From contig NC_133491.1 of NCBI RefSeq assembly GCF_025370935.1, positions 3,769,192-3,833,191 on the forward strand: a DNA stretch of 64,000 bases. Direction: 5' to 3'. The stretch comes from Choristoneura fumiferana (Eukaryota > Arthropoda > Insecta > Lepidoptera > Tortricidae). Position numbers and translations under genes: made by a program. Positions 52,064 to 63,008 of the stretch are shown piece after piece. Within the stretch, counting starts at the first letter, position 1. Every line of letters begins with the position of its first letter. The notes under the pieces were generated by a model. That model did no database searches and was not told the DNA's origin. It worked only from the letters and a program-made list of their open reading frames with translations.

Positions 52064-55000
52064 TTAAAGGCGACCGGGATTAAACCCTCCATTAAGGTAG
52101 TAGTCGTCCCCTCCTGAAAACAAAATCTGTTGTTAGTGAATGAAAAAGAAGCGCAAGAAACAATCGACAGTCCTCTCCTCCGTAGCACGAAATAAAAATA
52201 GAAAGGACTATGGCAATTGAACTCTAGGCGGTCTGTGTTAAAGGGAAGCCAGCGCTAGCCATAAGGCTGAAAGCTGAAAGCAATAGGGGCGGTCGGTCTA
52301 GGCGCCAGCTGGGCTACTACGAAACTCGAAGTTCGTGTCGTGCGGTCCCTCTGACACTTATACTATTTAATACGAGGGCAAGAGGGACGGTACGATTCGA
52401 ACTTCGAGTTTCGTAGTAGCCCACCAGAGAGAGAGCAAGGGACGCCATTTTCTATTTTCTAGTGCAAAATAAAATTTAGATCGTGCCTTTTGAGAGGCGC
52501 GGAAGCGGTGTAGAATAGACAATTTCACTCTACCTTGATCATGAGCTAGAGCCGGCGCTATATCAAGTTATCCCAGCCCAGCTGTGATTGTATTTTGCAT
52601 TACACAAATCGTCACTACTTTAAACAAAACTCGTACCTCAAAATAGATAATTTTTCTTAGTGGACTTTATGAACATTATGTCAAGGTGTATGTGATTTTA
52701 GATACGAGATTTTTTCTAAGTAGCGACGAAATATCTAATGAAAAGTAGGTACTTACCTATTGTAGTTGTTGAAGGAAAGGAAAACTATCACAGCTAAAGG
52801 TTTCATAAAATGAACAAGTAGTGTAAAGTTAAAAAGTTAGGTACTTAATGAGGGTACCTACCTAATGACTGTCCACAAAACAATCCTACTAATACTTATA
52901 TACTTACTTATTGTAGTCAGAAAGTTCATGAAGATGTTTTTTGTTTGTTACTCAATCAAGTAATCGGGTTGAAGATTTGGATGAAAGTTGGCACAATTAT
53001 CTAATTTATTGCCTGGGCCCAATTGCAGAACAAATTAATTAATAACAAATTACAAGCTAATAGTTAGTATTAAATATAATGACCCGGATAACTCACGTCT
53101 TAAATCGAGTTTAGCTCGACATGCCGCTGAGTCGCGTTGCTCCGAAGACGAAGGGCTACGGATTAGCCCGAAACATGTCGAGCTAAACTCGATTTAAGAC
53201 GTGAGTTATCCGGGTCATTATATTTAATATGAGTGAGTCTCACGGTAGTTTCATGTTCTAATAAAGTTGTGTTAAATATTTGTGATGTATACATATCATT
53301 TAATAATATTGTAAATCTGTTTTAAAAAAAATATATATACCTCGTTGAGTTTCTTGCCGGATTCTTCTCAGCAGAGGTTTTTCCGAACCGGTGGTAGATT
53401 TTTTTGACATTCATAAGTGCTTGTTATAGCCTAAATTGAATAAAGATATTTTGACTTTGACTTTGACTTTAATAGTTAGTATTAGCGATTTTGTATTGAA
53501 ATTCGCCAATAGGTACTATTTGCTTGTAATTTGTTATGCGATTGGGCCCTGGATCAACATATATATAGGATAGGTACTGCCTACTTTTTATACACTTATA
53601 GACTAGGTACTTACTTTTAATATTACATTTTATAGGTAAGTACATACTTTTAAACCTGCCTGCTTATCCTGAAAAATTTCATAGTTCTCGCGAGATAGTG
53701 ATGAACGAACTTTCCGCAGACGAAGACTGCGTTTTTTTATTATTATTTTTATTGATAAGAAACAGTCTTATACAGAATTGTGAGCAGACTTAAATTAACA
53801 CAATCTAGACATATAGTTTCCTTAAAGGTTGAAAATGGTTATAGTTGGATATTTTGTTGCAACAATTTCCAGTAGGTATATAAATGATGATGGTTACAAA
53901 AAAATACTGTTCCCCGTTTTGTTTACCTGAACCGCCGAGTTGTCCGTTGGTGCAACCGTCATCCCACATGTTGACGCAGCGCTTCCCCGGGTTGAAGCCC
54001 CCGTTTAGGTAATAATCATCACCACCTGAAATTAAAAGGCATTAAGGGGCTGTTTCACCATCCATTGATTAGTATTAACTGACGGTTAAAGGCGATGCCG
54101 TCTCTATTTGTTTTGTTCGAATAGACGGAGACGGTATCACAATTAACCGCTAGTTAACACTAATCAATGGATGGTGAAACAGCCCCTAAGTAATGTATTG
54201 GCAACCCCAAACAAAATAACTAACTTGGCACTACTGCCACTTTTTCTCTTCCCTTTTGCTTTCTCTACCTGATCAACTTACTGATTTTCAATCGTGTATT
54301 TAATTAGAAATTTCTTCAGTAAACAATTCCAGCCTCTACCTACGGTGACAAATCGAACATAGTCCTTCGAGCCGGATGTGAATCTGCGACTTCCGGGATG
54401 AACTTCACTGCTGCGGTATTGTAGCGCGTCGGGCATGGTTGCGGAGGCGGAAAGGTATAGGAGAAGTCGTAAGGGTCAGTTCACAAAAGACCGAGACACT
54501 GCATTTTTAATTAACAGAGAGCACGCTCGGTGCTCCGCTGCCCGCCGGCGCCAAGTATCTCTAACTAGTGATAATCATGACTCGCCTGATCCTCCCAGCT
54601 GGCCGTTGGTACAGCCGTCATCCCACATGTTGACGCACCGCTTGCCAGGGTTGAAACTGCCCCCAAGGTAGTAGTCGTCGCTGCCTAAAATAGAAGTTAG
54701 TTACATACATTACAAATATAAGTATCCACAAAGTACTGACGGATAGGTAGTGCCACGAGAAGTGAATGGTTACACACACAGCTACAAAAAGAACTGATTA
54801 GTGCACGTGCAGTGTGCACAGAAGGAGAATGAATGAGTAAATATCAAAATTCGCATGTTCTTATCATTCACTTCAACTCAAGTGGAACTACTTAAACAGT
54901 CAAGAAAAAGTTTAGGTACAGGCGAGTTCATAAACTTGTGAGCAAAAAATTGATCAAAAATATCTAAACACGACTCTATCGTTAACGGCGTAGAAGTACC

Positions 55001-55529
55001 TATGTTCAAGCATGTTCAGATATTTTTGATCAAATTTTTGCTCACAAGTTTATGAACTCGACTGTACAGACACCAATCGAAAACAAACGAAATTTGAGGT
55101 TGGTGGGTCAAGGGGTTTATTGAGAAAGGGTTACGAAGGGGGAACTACTGGATTATTACGGGTTATGATGTTACCTGCTCCGCCAAGTTGTCCATTGGTA
55201 CAGCCGTCGTCCCACATGTTGACGCAGCGTTTCAGTCCAAATCCATCTAGGTAATTAAAAAATAATATAGGTAGGTAATTGATTGAATCAGGCGTTACTT
55301 TGCGGAGGTCCATATCAATGAACTAAAACATTACTTTGCTCACCCCCGAACATATGATATTATAGCTGTGTTTATGCAAGAAATGTGTTCATGCAGTTCC
55401 TCCAACTCCTTTTCAAATCATAAAGTACAGATACTTACATCTATGGTGGTTTTTCAGGGCTAGCTGATTCCCCAAATTTCTTCCATAGACCAGACTAACA
55501 ACACCGAGGAGCACCAAAATGGTTTTCAT
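52064..55529 (-). CDS. Secreted repeat peptide precursor with disulfide-ring units and Gly-Lys-Arg processing sites
   Basis: Five minus exons: 55439-55529, 55175-55246, 54586-54684, 53927-54025, 52064-52113. All junctions are phase 1 and the sum is 411 nt (136 aa). The N-terminus MKTILVLLGVVSLVYG is a signal peptide. After a short spacer ending GFGLKR come three units starting CVNMWDDGCTNGQLGG; each runs through DDYYL and ends FNPG, the first two followed by KR and the last by Arg-Leu and the stop. Two exons are exactly 99 nt, so one exon equals one 33-residue unit. If KR is cut and Gly used for amidation, the products are 30-residue peptides with a C-x7-C ring and an amidated Pro. I do not recognise the family. 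The exon 3 donor is GC (CAG/GCGAGT). A TATA box lies 76 bases upstream of the ATG. Confidence 0.85.
52311..52422. mobile_element. Palindromic MITE, family 1
   Basis: GGGCTACTACGAAACTCGAA against TTCGAGTTTCGTAGTAGCCC, with GTCCCTCT/AGAGGGAC inner arms. In the last intron of the peptide gene. Confidence 0.85.
52605..52735. mobile_element. MITE, family 4
   Basis: AAATCGTCACTACTTTAAAC and TTTCTAAGTAGCGACGAAAT are the inverted ends; CTTTATGAACATTATGTCAA is shared with 41985-42160. Confidence 0.6.
53069..53250. mobile_element. MITE, family 2, near-perfect hairpin
   Basis: ATTAAATATAATGACCCGGA TAACTCACG at the left is mirrored by CCGGGTCATTATATTTAAT at the right; inner arms include GAGTTTAGCTCGACATG. 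The trailing GAGTGAGTCTCACGGTAGTT is also present after the 34846 copy. Confidence 0.85.
53310..53470 (+). mobile_element. 5'-truncated LINE 3' end with GACTTT repeat tail
   Basis: CTCGTTGAGTTTCTTGCCGG, CAGCAGAGGTTTTTCCGAAC and AATTGAATAAAGATATTTTG lead into TGACTTTGACTTTGACTTT. From memory this is a common lepidopteran LINE tail. Confidence 0.6.
54046..54186. mobile_element. MITE with TAA target duplication (Harbinger-like), 141 bp
   Basis: GGGGCTGTTTCACCATCCAT and ATGGATGGTGAAACAGCCCC are exact inverted ends. TAA precedes (54043-54045) and follows (54187-54189). A 3-bp duplication fits PIF/Harbinger-type MITEs. In an intron of the peptide gene, 20 bases from exon 4. Confidence 0.85.
54916..55067. 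mobile_element. MITE, GTACAG...CTGTAC hairpin
   Basis: CGAGTTCATAAACTTGTGAG and CTCACAAGTTTATGAACTCG are exact reverse complements; ATTGATCAAAAATATCT mirrors AGATATTTTTGATCAAAT. In intron 2 of the peptide gene. Confidence 0.85.
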
Positions 55530-55604
55530 TGTGATTTAGAAGTATTCTGGTTCAAACAAGACTATTGAAAGCTATGGAATAATATTCTTCAGCCAATCCC
55601 ATGC

Positions 55605-55611
55605 TTTTATA
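55605..55611 (-). promoter_or_regulatory. TATA box of the repeat peptide gene
   Basis: TATAAAA on minus (TTTTATA on plus), 76 bases upstream of the ATG. The spacing leaves a TSS near 55575-55580 and a UTR of about 50 bases. Upstream DNA is AT-rich with no further gene. Confidence 0.65.
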
Positions 55612-55980
55612 TGCCATGATATATTAATTAAACTTATCTTTATGAGCAAGGCTCTTGAAATAATCTGGATATGGGTTAATAAAATTACGTAGGCGAGTAA
55701 AATAATCACAGTTAATCTGATTAGGATTAAACACTGATTCATATCATTGGATTTGGTCAATATTTTTGGTTTTATGACGTGATATTAGAAGGATTAGCAT
55801 GCTGTTTTTGCAACATCAAAGCACTTAAAGACCAGATGATCCAAACTTACTTTACCCTTGCTTACGGTCTCTCATTTCTTCAATATATATATGCGACAGG
55901 AAACGATAGCGTTCGAGGTCGAGACGCTGCTAGAACTACCCGTCAGTAAGACTGTAAGATTAAAGGTCATAGAACATTAG

Positions 55981-56277
55981 AGCCACCCGGCACCCGACCA
56001 GCACCGCCTCGACTTTCGGCGTCCACTCGTTTTCAACAGTTGGTCCACGGGTGGACGCCGCGTTGACAACGCAACGAATTTCCTAGTAGTCACTATATGG
56101 CCGCGAGCAGCGGGCTGTCACCGAGTGGTCTACTCGCTGTCAGAGCGTGGCAACCTCGCGAGTGAGGCGATCTGGTGACGCTACGGAGTTGATGTAGTGA
56201 GCGTATACTCATACAAATCCATATGAAGAATACTAACCGCTCGAGGCGATTCGGTGCTGGTCAGGTGCCGTGAGCTG
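55981..56277. mobile_element. TIR element, CGGCACCYGACCAGCACCG ends
   Basis: CGGCACCCGACCAGCACCGC on the left mirrors CGGTGCTGGTCAGGTGCCG on the right, around a GC-rich, non-coding core. Confidence 0.65.
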
Positions 56278-56971
56278 TGACCTTAAGTAGGTATCAGAAA
56301 GTTAATAAGACATAAAAATCATGAAGATATAGCCAGTTCTGCGTGACGCTACTCACTCTCGAACTTTGACGCGCTTCGTATTTGTATATTTTGTTTGATT
56401 GACAACAGAAAAGAAAAAAAAACTGCTAATTTAACTGACGGATTATTCGGATATTCGGCGCGGCGCGGGCCGCCCGCGGGGCTAAGCTGCTGAGCTGTAC
56501 AGGCTGTAGGCCGTGCGATTTTGAAGAAATTAGACTTTAAAAGCATAACAATAAGAACTATGAGAGTGAGAATCACATTACTAACCAGCGGGTTATAATG
56601 AGATTCAGTACAACATTACGCCCCGGCGAAAGCAAAGGGCTATAATGATTTACTTTGAGAAAGGTTTATAATTAGGCATTGTAGAGCAGGTGCGGTGTGA
56701 AAAGTAACTTATATTGTGCTGGTCTACCTGTACGGTCGCTTCCCTAACTTAATGTATCCATTTTTCCATAGTAGTTGCATAGGAAAGTGGATACTTATGT
56801 TAGGCACCGACGTACAATGGTAATCAGCTGTCCAGCACTAATATTTGACATAACAAAGTATGCATAAATGTCTAATATGGCTCTATTTCTAGGGCTCGTA
56901 GGATATTTTTATACGCTCTATTAGTGGCAGATATTAATGCAGGTGACTTTCAATACAAACTAACGGGAAAC

Positions 56972-57085
56972 GGGGTTACTATGAAAATCGAAGTTGGTGT
57001 CGCTCCGTCCCTCTGATCTGGCACTTATACTATTTAATACGAAATTGAGAGGGACGGTACGATACGAACTTCGATTTTCTCAGGA
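56972..57085. mobile_element. Palindromic MITE, family 1, diverged copy
   Basis: GGGGTTACTATGAAAATCGA, CTTATACTATTTAATACGAA, GAGAGGGACGGTACGATACG, ending CGAACTTCGATTTTCT. Confidence 0.65.
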
Positions 57086-57089
57086 CTTT

Positions 57090-57270
57090 TACTGGGCGGA
57101 TTGGGCAGGATATGTCTGCCGGATGCATCTGGATCGCTCGGCTAAAATCACCACTGATGGCGCCGGAGCAAAGGTTAGGTCTAAAAGGAGGTGGCGGGTT
57201 GACTTGGAGCGATTCCAGCCAGACTGGCGACATTTTGCCGAAGCCAGAGAGGAGTGGAAGGAGAAATGAG
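57090..57270 (+). pseudogene. LINE ORF C-terminus fragment
   Basis: The plus frame reads WAGYVCRMHLDRSAKI, then VRSKRRWRVDLERFQPDW and FAEAREEWKEK before a stop. This basic WxGHVxRM...RRWRDDL...REEWR pattern is the C-terminus of many insect LINE reverse transcriptases. Nothing upstream is preserved, so it is a 5'-truncated insertion. Confidence 0.65.
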
Positions 57271-57589
57271 AGGCCCAGCTGTGGGTAAATATAGGCTATT
57301 AAAAAAAACAAATGTTGTTGTCATGCTGACGCCGTAATACGTGCGTGTCGTCGTGTTATTTTGAGTTCTAAAATTACCCAAGATAGTGAATAATACGTAA
57401 TTAACAGAAAATAACAAAAATTAATCAAATTTGGGGTTTCGTGGGAAGTTGGGAGGTAAATGATAGAAGCAGACAATACAATTGAACCTATATGAAATAA
57501 TAATAAACTCGCGATGAAGAAATAGTCGAATGCAGTAAAAAATGGTAGTTTGCATTAATCACGTCACATAAGTTTTTTTTATTACAAGC

Positions 57590-57740
57590 TTTTTAGGGTT
57601 CCGTAGCCAATTTGGCAAAAACGGAACCCTTATAGTTTCGCCATGTCTGTCTGTCTGTCTGTCTGGCTTTGCTCAGGGACTATCAATGCTAGAAAGCTGT
57701 AATTTTGCACGGATATACTTATATGTAAACTATGCCGACA
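57590..57740 (+). repeat. Family P interspersed repeat (TCTG run)
   Basis: AGGGTTCCGTAGCCAATTTG, TTTCGCCATGTCTGTCTGTC, AGAAAGCTGTAATTTTGCAC. Confidence 0.6.
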
Positions 57741-58144
57741 AAATGGTACAATAAAAAATTCTAAAATATTTTTTTTTAGGGTAGGTACGTCCCATAGACG
57801 TAATGTGGGGGTGACTTTTTTTTCTCATCCAACCCTATAGTGTGGGGTAGCAACCCCCCAATGTTTTTAAAAGACCTATACCCACCGATACCCCACAATA
57901 TAGGGTTAGTAGAGAAAAAAAATCACCCCCACATTCTTTTGTTTTATAGGTAAGTACGTTATAAACCCTTATATCTCTCAAAATATTGATCCCATAAGTA
58001 TTCGATTCAGCGCAAAAAATACATAGAAAATGACACCTCACTCGCCTAGTTTGTAAAATTTGCATTTTGTAAGCGTTGCCCCCTGCCCATACCATGGGAG
58101 GGGGTACGACGTCTAAATTTTAAACTTTCGTGATTTTCATCCAT

Positions 58145-58240
58145 AGTTTATTCATCCCAGCCTATATACATCCCACTGCTGGGCACAGGCCTCCTCTCAG
58201 AGTGCGGATTGGGAACTTCACACACACAATTCAAGTTAAA
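58145..58240 (-). repeat. Family B SINE fragment
   Basis: TTCATCCCAGCCTATATACA, CCCACTGCTGGGCACAGGCC and GTGCGGATTGGGAACTTC match 40500-40615 with an internal deletion. Confidence 0.65.
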
Positions 58241-58257
58241 TCCGTATGTGCATTAAA

Positions 58258-58745
58258 GAAAACCGGCCAAGAGCGTGTTGGACACGCCCAAAATAGGGTT
58301 CCGTAGCCATTACGAAAAAATCAAGTAACATTTTTTTAAGGATGTCGTATTTTTCCACCCACGGGTTTAGATTTGAGAGGGGGGGGGGACGCTCGATTTT
58401 ATGAAAATTTGCACTTAAAAGTTGAATATTTCGCAAAAAAATCACTAAATCGAAAAATCGGCTTATTAAATCCCTAATGGTTTTAAAAGACCTATCCAAC
58501 GATACCCCACACTATAGGGTTGGATGAGAAAAAAAATCAGCCCCACTTACGTCTATGGCAGTAGGTAACTTTATTTTTTTTTTTAATTTTTAATTGTACC
58601 AGTTTACCTATATATGTATATCCGTTCAAAATTACAGCTTTCTAGCATTGATAGTCCCTGAGCTAAGCCGTGGACGGACAGACAGACAGACATGGCGAAA
58701 GTATAAGGGTTCCGTTTTTGCCATTTTGGCTCCGGAACCTCTCAA
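58258..58745 (-). repeat. Family P interspersed repeat, longest copy
   Basis: AACCGGCCAAGAGCGTGTTG, ATAGGGTTCCGTAGCCATTA, TTACAGCTTTCTAGCATTGA, GACAGACAGACAGACATGGC and TTTTGGCTCCGGAACC. The same order as known lepidopteran copies, as far as I recall. Confidence 0.6.
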
Positions 58746-58796
58746 AAATGGTTTACTTACTCTCTATTTGTGAACTAAAAAATGTGTTTTACCACG

Positions 58797-58960
58797 GTTT
58801 AAGGGCATTTTCAATATAACATGTACCTAGCAAGGGCGTAAAGTTAAAAGTTGTCAGTTTTGTGACGATTTTCCCCTACAGTTAATATGGAATAAAACGT
58901 CACAAAACTGACAATATTTAACTTTGGTACATGTTTTAGTGAAAATGCCCATAAAAATGG
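58797..58960. mobile_element. Hairpin element, GGGCATTTTCA ends
   Basis: AAGGGCATTTTCAATATAAC and TTTTAGTGAAAATGCCC are inverted; GTTGTCAGTTTTGTGACG and CGTCACAAAACTGACAA form exact inner arms. Confidence 0.7.
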
Positions 58961-58979
58961 CCATTCTATGGTCCCGGTA

Positions 58980-59250
58980 CTGTCCTGTTGAATTGCTTCG
59001 CAGTTTTGTGCAGGTTTCCTCACGATGTTCTCCTTCACCATTTGTTATTTGCTCAAACATGGTAGGTACAAGAAGATGGTTTACATACAATTTATAGTGC
59101 GACATGTTTTGTCAGCCTTGCAGCAGCAGCGACATGTTTGTGTGGTTGTGTGTGTGTTTGTTGTTTTGTGTGTTTGTTTGTTGTTTGTATTGTTTTGTTT
59201 TGGCAGCATGTTTTGTTTGTTTTGTTTGCTCGTGGTAAATTTCAAGCAAT
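58980..59250 (-). repeat. Family B SINE fragment split by TGTTTG-rich simple repeat
   Basis: GAATTGCTTCGCAGTTTTGT, CAGGTTTCCTCACGATGTTC and, after a (TG/TTTG)n-rich insertion at about 59135-59230, GCTCGTGGTAAATTTCAA. The two halves are contiguous in the 40.6 kb copy. Confidence 0.65.
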
Positions 59251-59779
59251 CATGTCCGGATTTGCCTTTAATCGTCTACCTCCTGTGATAGGTACTTCGT
59301 GATCGTGAGCTAGAGAATTGCATAATTAGTAAGATTGCAAACTTAAAATGGCAGTTACAATGTTCGTGTGACGTTGATTACCCTCTTCAGTTCTATAGTT
59401 GAAGTTCTACAGATTAGACCCGTCTAGCATGAGGAGTTAATGAAAATTTTCCAGTAGTTCTATATACAAATTTACTGTACGTGCCATCGAAATCGACAGG
59501 TACGTTTGTTTATAAGTGGAAGAATTTAAGCAGTTAATACTTATTTACGGGAATAATTTATCTTTTACAACACGTGTTTACAACTTTAAAGTATTAAACG
59601 GGGTTACTTTAAAATACTGGGGCTACTTTGGAAAACAGTTTTACGCCATGTCCTTATTTTTTTAGACCATATTTGGCAGTAATATACCTACCTTCATAAA
59701 TTACCTAACTTTTTGCTTCATTTGCTCAAACGAGCTCTAATTTATTCGTAGATAAGAGCTATGAATATTTGCGTTTTTA

Positions 59780-60200
59780 TAACCATTTTAAATTATTATT
59801 ATTATTATTATATATTATTTATTTATTCATGAACAATACAGTGATTGTGTTTGAACTTACATAGTACATGCACTTAATAATAGAAGTATATGACTAGGAC
59901 GATGTACATAACTTTGGTTTACAAATTAGGTACAATTAATAAAAACTAGTTTTTTTATCTTGTGCAAATATTTCCTCAATGCTATAGAAGCACCCTCTTA
60001 ACAAATATGTTTTCAATTCTTTACTGAACGTGACACAGCTTGTAATCATTTTTAAGTTAGTGGGAAGCTTATTAAACATTTTTACTGCTTGGTTTCTAGT
60101 ACAATGCTTCTCTATCTTGCGCTTAGGACAGAAACCAAGTTTTAAATTTTTCGTGCGCAAACGCAACTTTTGTTCCTCACTAGTCTAATATTTTGATAAT
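59780..60200 (-). pseudogene. LINE 3' end: reverse transcriptase C-terminal fragment
   Basis: The minus frame has NQAVKMFNKLPTNLKMITSC, then FSKELKTYLLRGCFYSIEEI, the usual IYNKLP...FKxxLKxxLLxxxxYS tail of Jockey/CR1-type ORF2. An AT-rich TTA/ATT repeat tail follows at 59795-59820. 5'-truncated. Confidence 0.65.
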
Positions 60201-60269
60201 TTCAAGAAAGCAGTGAGTAAGACAAGTACATATAGACTAGGAACTGTCAGAATATTCAAGTCAATCTAT

Positions 60270-60535
60270 CAAAGTAAATAAAAATAAATAAATATCACGG
60301 GACAATTCACACCAATTAACTTAGTCCCAAAGTAAGCTTGTGTTATGGGTACTAAGCAACGGATAAATATAATTATATAGATAGATACATACTTAAATAC
60401 ATATTAAACACCCAAGACCCGAGAACAAACATTCGTATTTTTCATACAAATATCTGCCCCGACGCGGGAATCGAACCCGGGACCTCAAGCTTCGTAGTCA
60501 GGTTCTCTAACCACTAGGCCATCTGGTCGTCTAAG
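60270..60535 (-). mobile_element. tRNA-derived SINE, family A, full length
   Basis: On minus: GATGGCCTAGTGGTTAGAGA, CGAAGCTTGAGGTCCCGGGT TCGATTCCCGCG (A and B boxes), CAGATATTTGTATGAAAAAT and the tail TTGTCCCGTGATATTTATTT. Confidence 0.8.
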
Positions 60536-60559
60536 TAGCCCAAAACTTCCTAAAGTACC

Positions 60560-61440
60560 GGTTTACGGAGTTTAAAATGGGTCTGCACTGAGCAGAGCTT
60601 TTTTTTAATTGGATCCGTAGTGGTTGATAGTAATTTGACTTATTTTTTTCGAGAGGTATTTTCTCAAACATACTCTCTTGATATGAAAAAACTTGCACTT
60701 TGTTTTACTGAATTATAGGAAATGGAGATTAGGTACCTAAGCAGGCTCGAGAGCAGCTTTTTTAAATTAAATTAACTTAAAAGGTAATTTTAAATTATGA
60801 AATAAAATGTAAAGCTACGAAGTTATTGTTCGTTTTACTTTTTAATTTTTTTAATCGATGAAAGATAGCGTTCATGCATTCACAAAAGCAATACTGGGAT
60901 TATCGCTTTTTAAGAAATACTGGTTTCAGTTCAACTAAGACAAACGTCTCCAAAATGATGCTCTCCGAGAGAAATTGCGCGAGTTTCACAAAAAAACTAA
61001 AACCACGATAGGTATGCCTCTAATAGGTACTTGAAAAGTTCCTTCAATTTCTCCAGCATCCCGATCAATAGATCCTCATCTGATGGCACTGGGACCAACT
61101 AAAAGTATGCCCTTTCAAACAAAAAAAAATTGTTTGAAATCGGTCCAAAATCGGGGAACATAGAGTAGGTATCAGAAGATCACGAATATTCACACTCGAT
61201 TATAGTCCCCAACTAACATTTGGCGATAAGAATAAGCTCTATAACCGCCGTTTAATAGTTCCTTTAAAATCCTATAGCTCTAGCATGACCTAAAAATTAG
61301 CGATATAGCACGCTATATCTCTTTTAAAGTCCGATTTTGGCACAGACGTTATCACTTAGAGGCTCTTTAGTAGAAGGAATTAACTCCAATAGTAGTAAAC
61401 AAGTGGTATAATAGTACTACAGTAGCGACGCATATTACCA
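60560..61440. other. Gene-free AT-rich DNA
   Basis: No coding frame, splice chain or recognised repeat end was seen. Confidence 0.4.
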
Positions 61441-61446
61441 AAGGAG

Positions 61447-61700
61447 ATAATACAGAACCACAACAGCCGTAACTTGTGCCAAGGGTTCTATGAAACCTGT
61501 AGAATGTTTTCTTATATCACTTAAAGCGTGACAAAAAAGCTGCAGTGGTGAAAACAAACTCTTTGCATTATAAAGGACATAATAAAGAGCCACAATAGCC
61601 TTAACTTGTGCCAAAGGTTCTATGAAACCTGTAGAACGTTTTCTTATATCACTTAAAGCGCAACAAAAAAGCTACAGTGGTGAAAACAAACTCTTTGCGT
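61447..61700 (+). repeat. Tandem duplication of about 120 bp, two copies
   Basis: ACTTGTGCCAAGGGTTCTAT, TGTAGAATGTTTTCTTATAT, GTGGTGAAAACAAACTCTTT recurs as ACTTGTGCCAAAGGTTCTAT, TGTAGAACGTTTTCTTATAT, GTGGTGAAAACAAACTCTTT about 120 bases on. Confidence 0.85.
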
Positions 61701-61749
61701 GATAGTGTAGGTACTCTTTTGTATTCAATTTTATAGAAATATTTCTATC

Positions 61750-62820
61750 TGGAAATAAACATGTGTCATTAATAACAAAACACGAGTGCTGTGTGCTATA
61801 ATATTGTAATGGCGACGGGAAAGACATTAAAAACGGTAAATGCGTGATTTTAATATCAATTATTTTTATGTAGATACGTGAAAAACTATTGCGGTTGTAA
61901 GTTTTCTGTTATTATATATGATATATTACATCTCAATTTTCAAGCGCCTTAGAAATTTATACGTTTTGATTAAAATTTTAGACAGTAAAAATACTACGGT
62001 CAATTTTTTTTTCGAATTGTTAATTTAACGGGTTAGGTTTTCAAATGGAAGTATTAAAGTCACTAGATCTTATATTTTTGAAGGCTGTATTACAGTAAAT
62101 TGAACTTAGTTTCCATGATGTGTCTGGAATTTTAAGGTTATTATTTGTTAACAAAAATGGCGTTATTATTTCTAACTCTTAATCATTCCGATATCTCTAT
62201 TGCATCGATAATAAGGATAAAGCAGCGATTTTAAACACTTAAAATGATTATTAACACCTTTCAATGGAGTTTAGTTCTGTATGAGTTAAAAAAGATGTAT
62301 CGAAACCTAATTTCCAACTTTTAGCTTCAAGTAATCATGTTAAACAGCTTTTGGTCATATAATAGGGCCTCTTACATATGAAACATCTTAAACGGGCTTA
62401 AAGAGTAAGTAACGTTGACACAAACGTTCTTAAAGAACTTGAAGCTCTTAAAGAGCTGTACTTTCAATTTCTTTTATAGCACCATAAACGCTAAAACAGC
62501 TACACAGTGTTTCAACGGGGTACACTGACTCCATTATATCACGCTCTCATTGGGAGTTATTAGAATTGCCATTATAACCTTTATGTAGCTTTAGGATTTT
62601 CCTACGGCTTATTTAACACTATAGGCGACATTTAGCACTAGAAGGTAAACATAACACTCTTACAGAGCGATAGCGTTAAGACGCGTTAGTAGACACTCCA
62701 AAAGAGCACTCAGTGATAAAATCACTCTATAGCTGCAACTACAATCTATAACGTGATAACTTATAGCACCACTTTACAGCTTCGAGCTATTATATTTTTC
62801 TAATTTCTATTAAATCACTT
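61750..62820. other. Gene-free DNA
   Basis: Unique-looking AT-rich sequence with short words such as TTAAAGAGCT repeated locally near 62400-62460. No gene supported. Confidence 0.35.
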
Positions 62821-63008
62821 TACTATCGTCAGTTGACTAATGTATTCAATTAGCTCCATAGTGTCACCAAAAACTATTACTGTAGACCTTATAAAGCTAT
62901 TATAAGACTCAAAGCTACTATTTACTCTTATCGAAAAATTGTTTGTTGGGTCACGATTATATTCGGGCCTTCTTATACGACGTATGCAAAATGTGGCAAT
63001 CTGGGCTG

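Noticed and set aside
55230..55246. GFGL before Lys-Arg in the peptide precursor, with a preceding Tyr across the splice, resembles the allatostatin-A C-terminus
   Set aside because: Allatostatin-A needs Gly directly before the dibasic site for amidation; here Leu is directly followed by Lys-Arg, it occurs once, and the repeated units are unrelated.
56349..56576. 75-residue minus open frame with GC-rich centre (ARPTACTAQQLSPAGGPRRA)
   Set aside because: No homology recognised, no splice partners, and the flanks are AT-rich; not distinguishable from chance.
59025..59288. Cys/Val-rich 87-residue open frame
   Set aside because: Produced by a TGTTTG simple repeat within a broken SINE.
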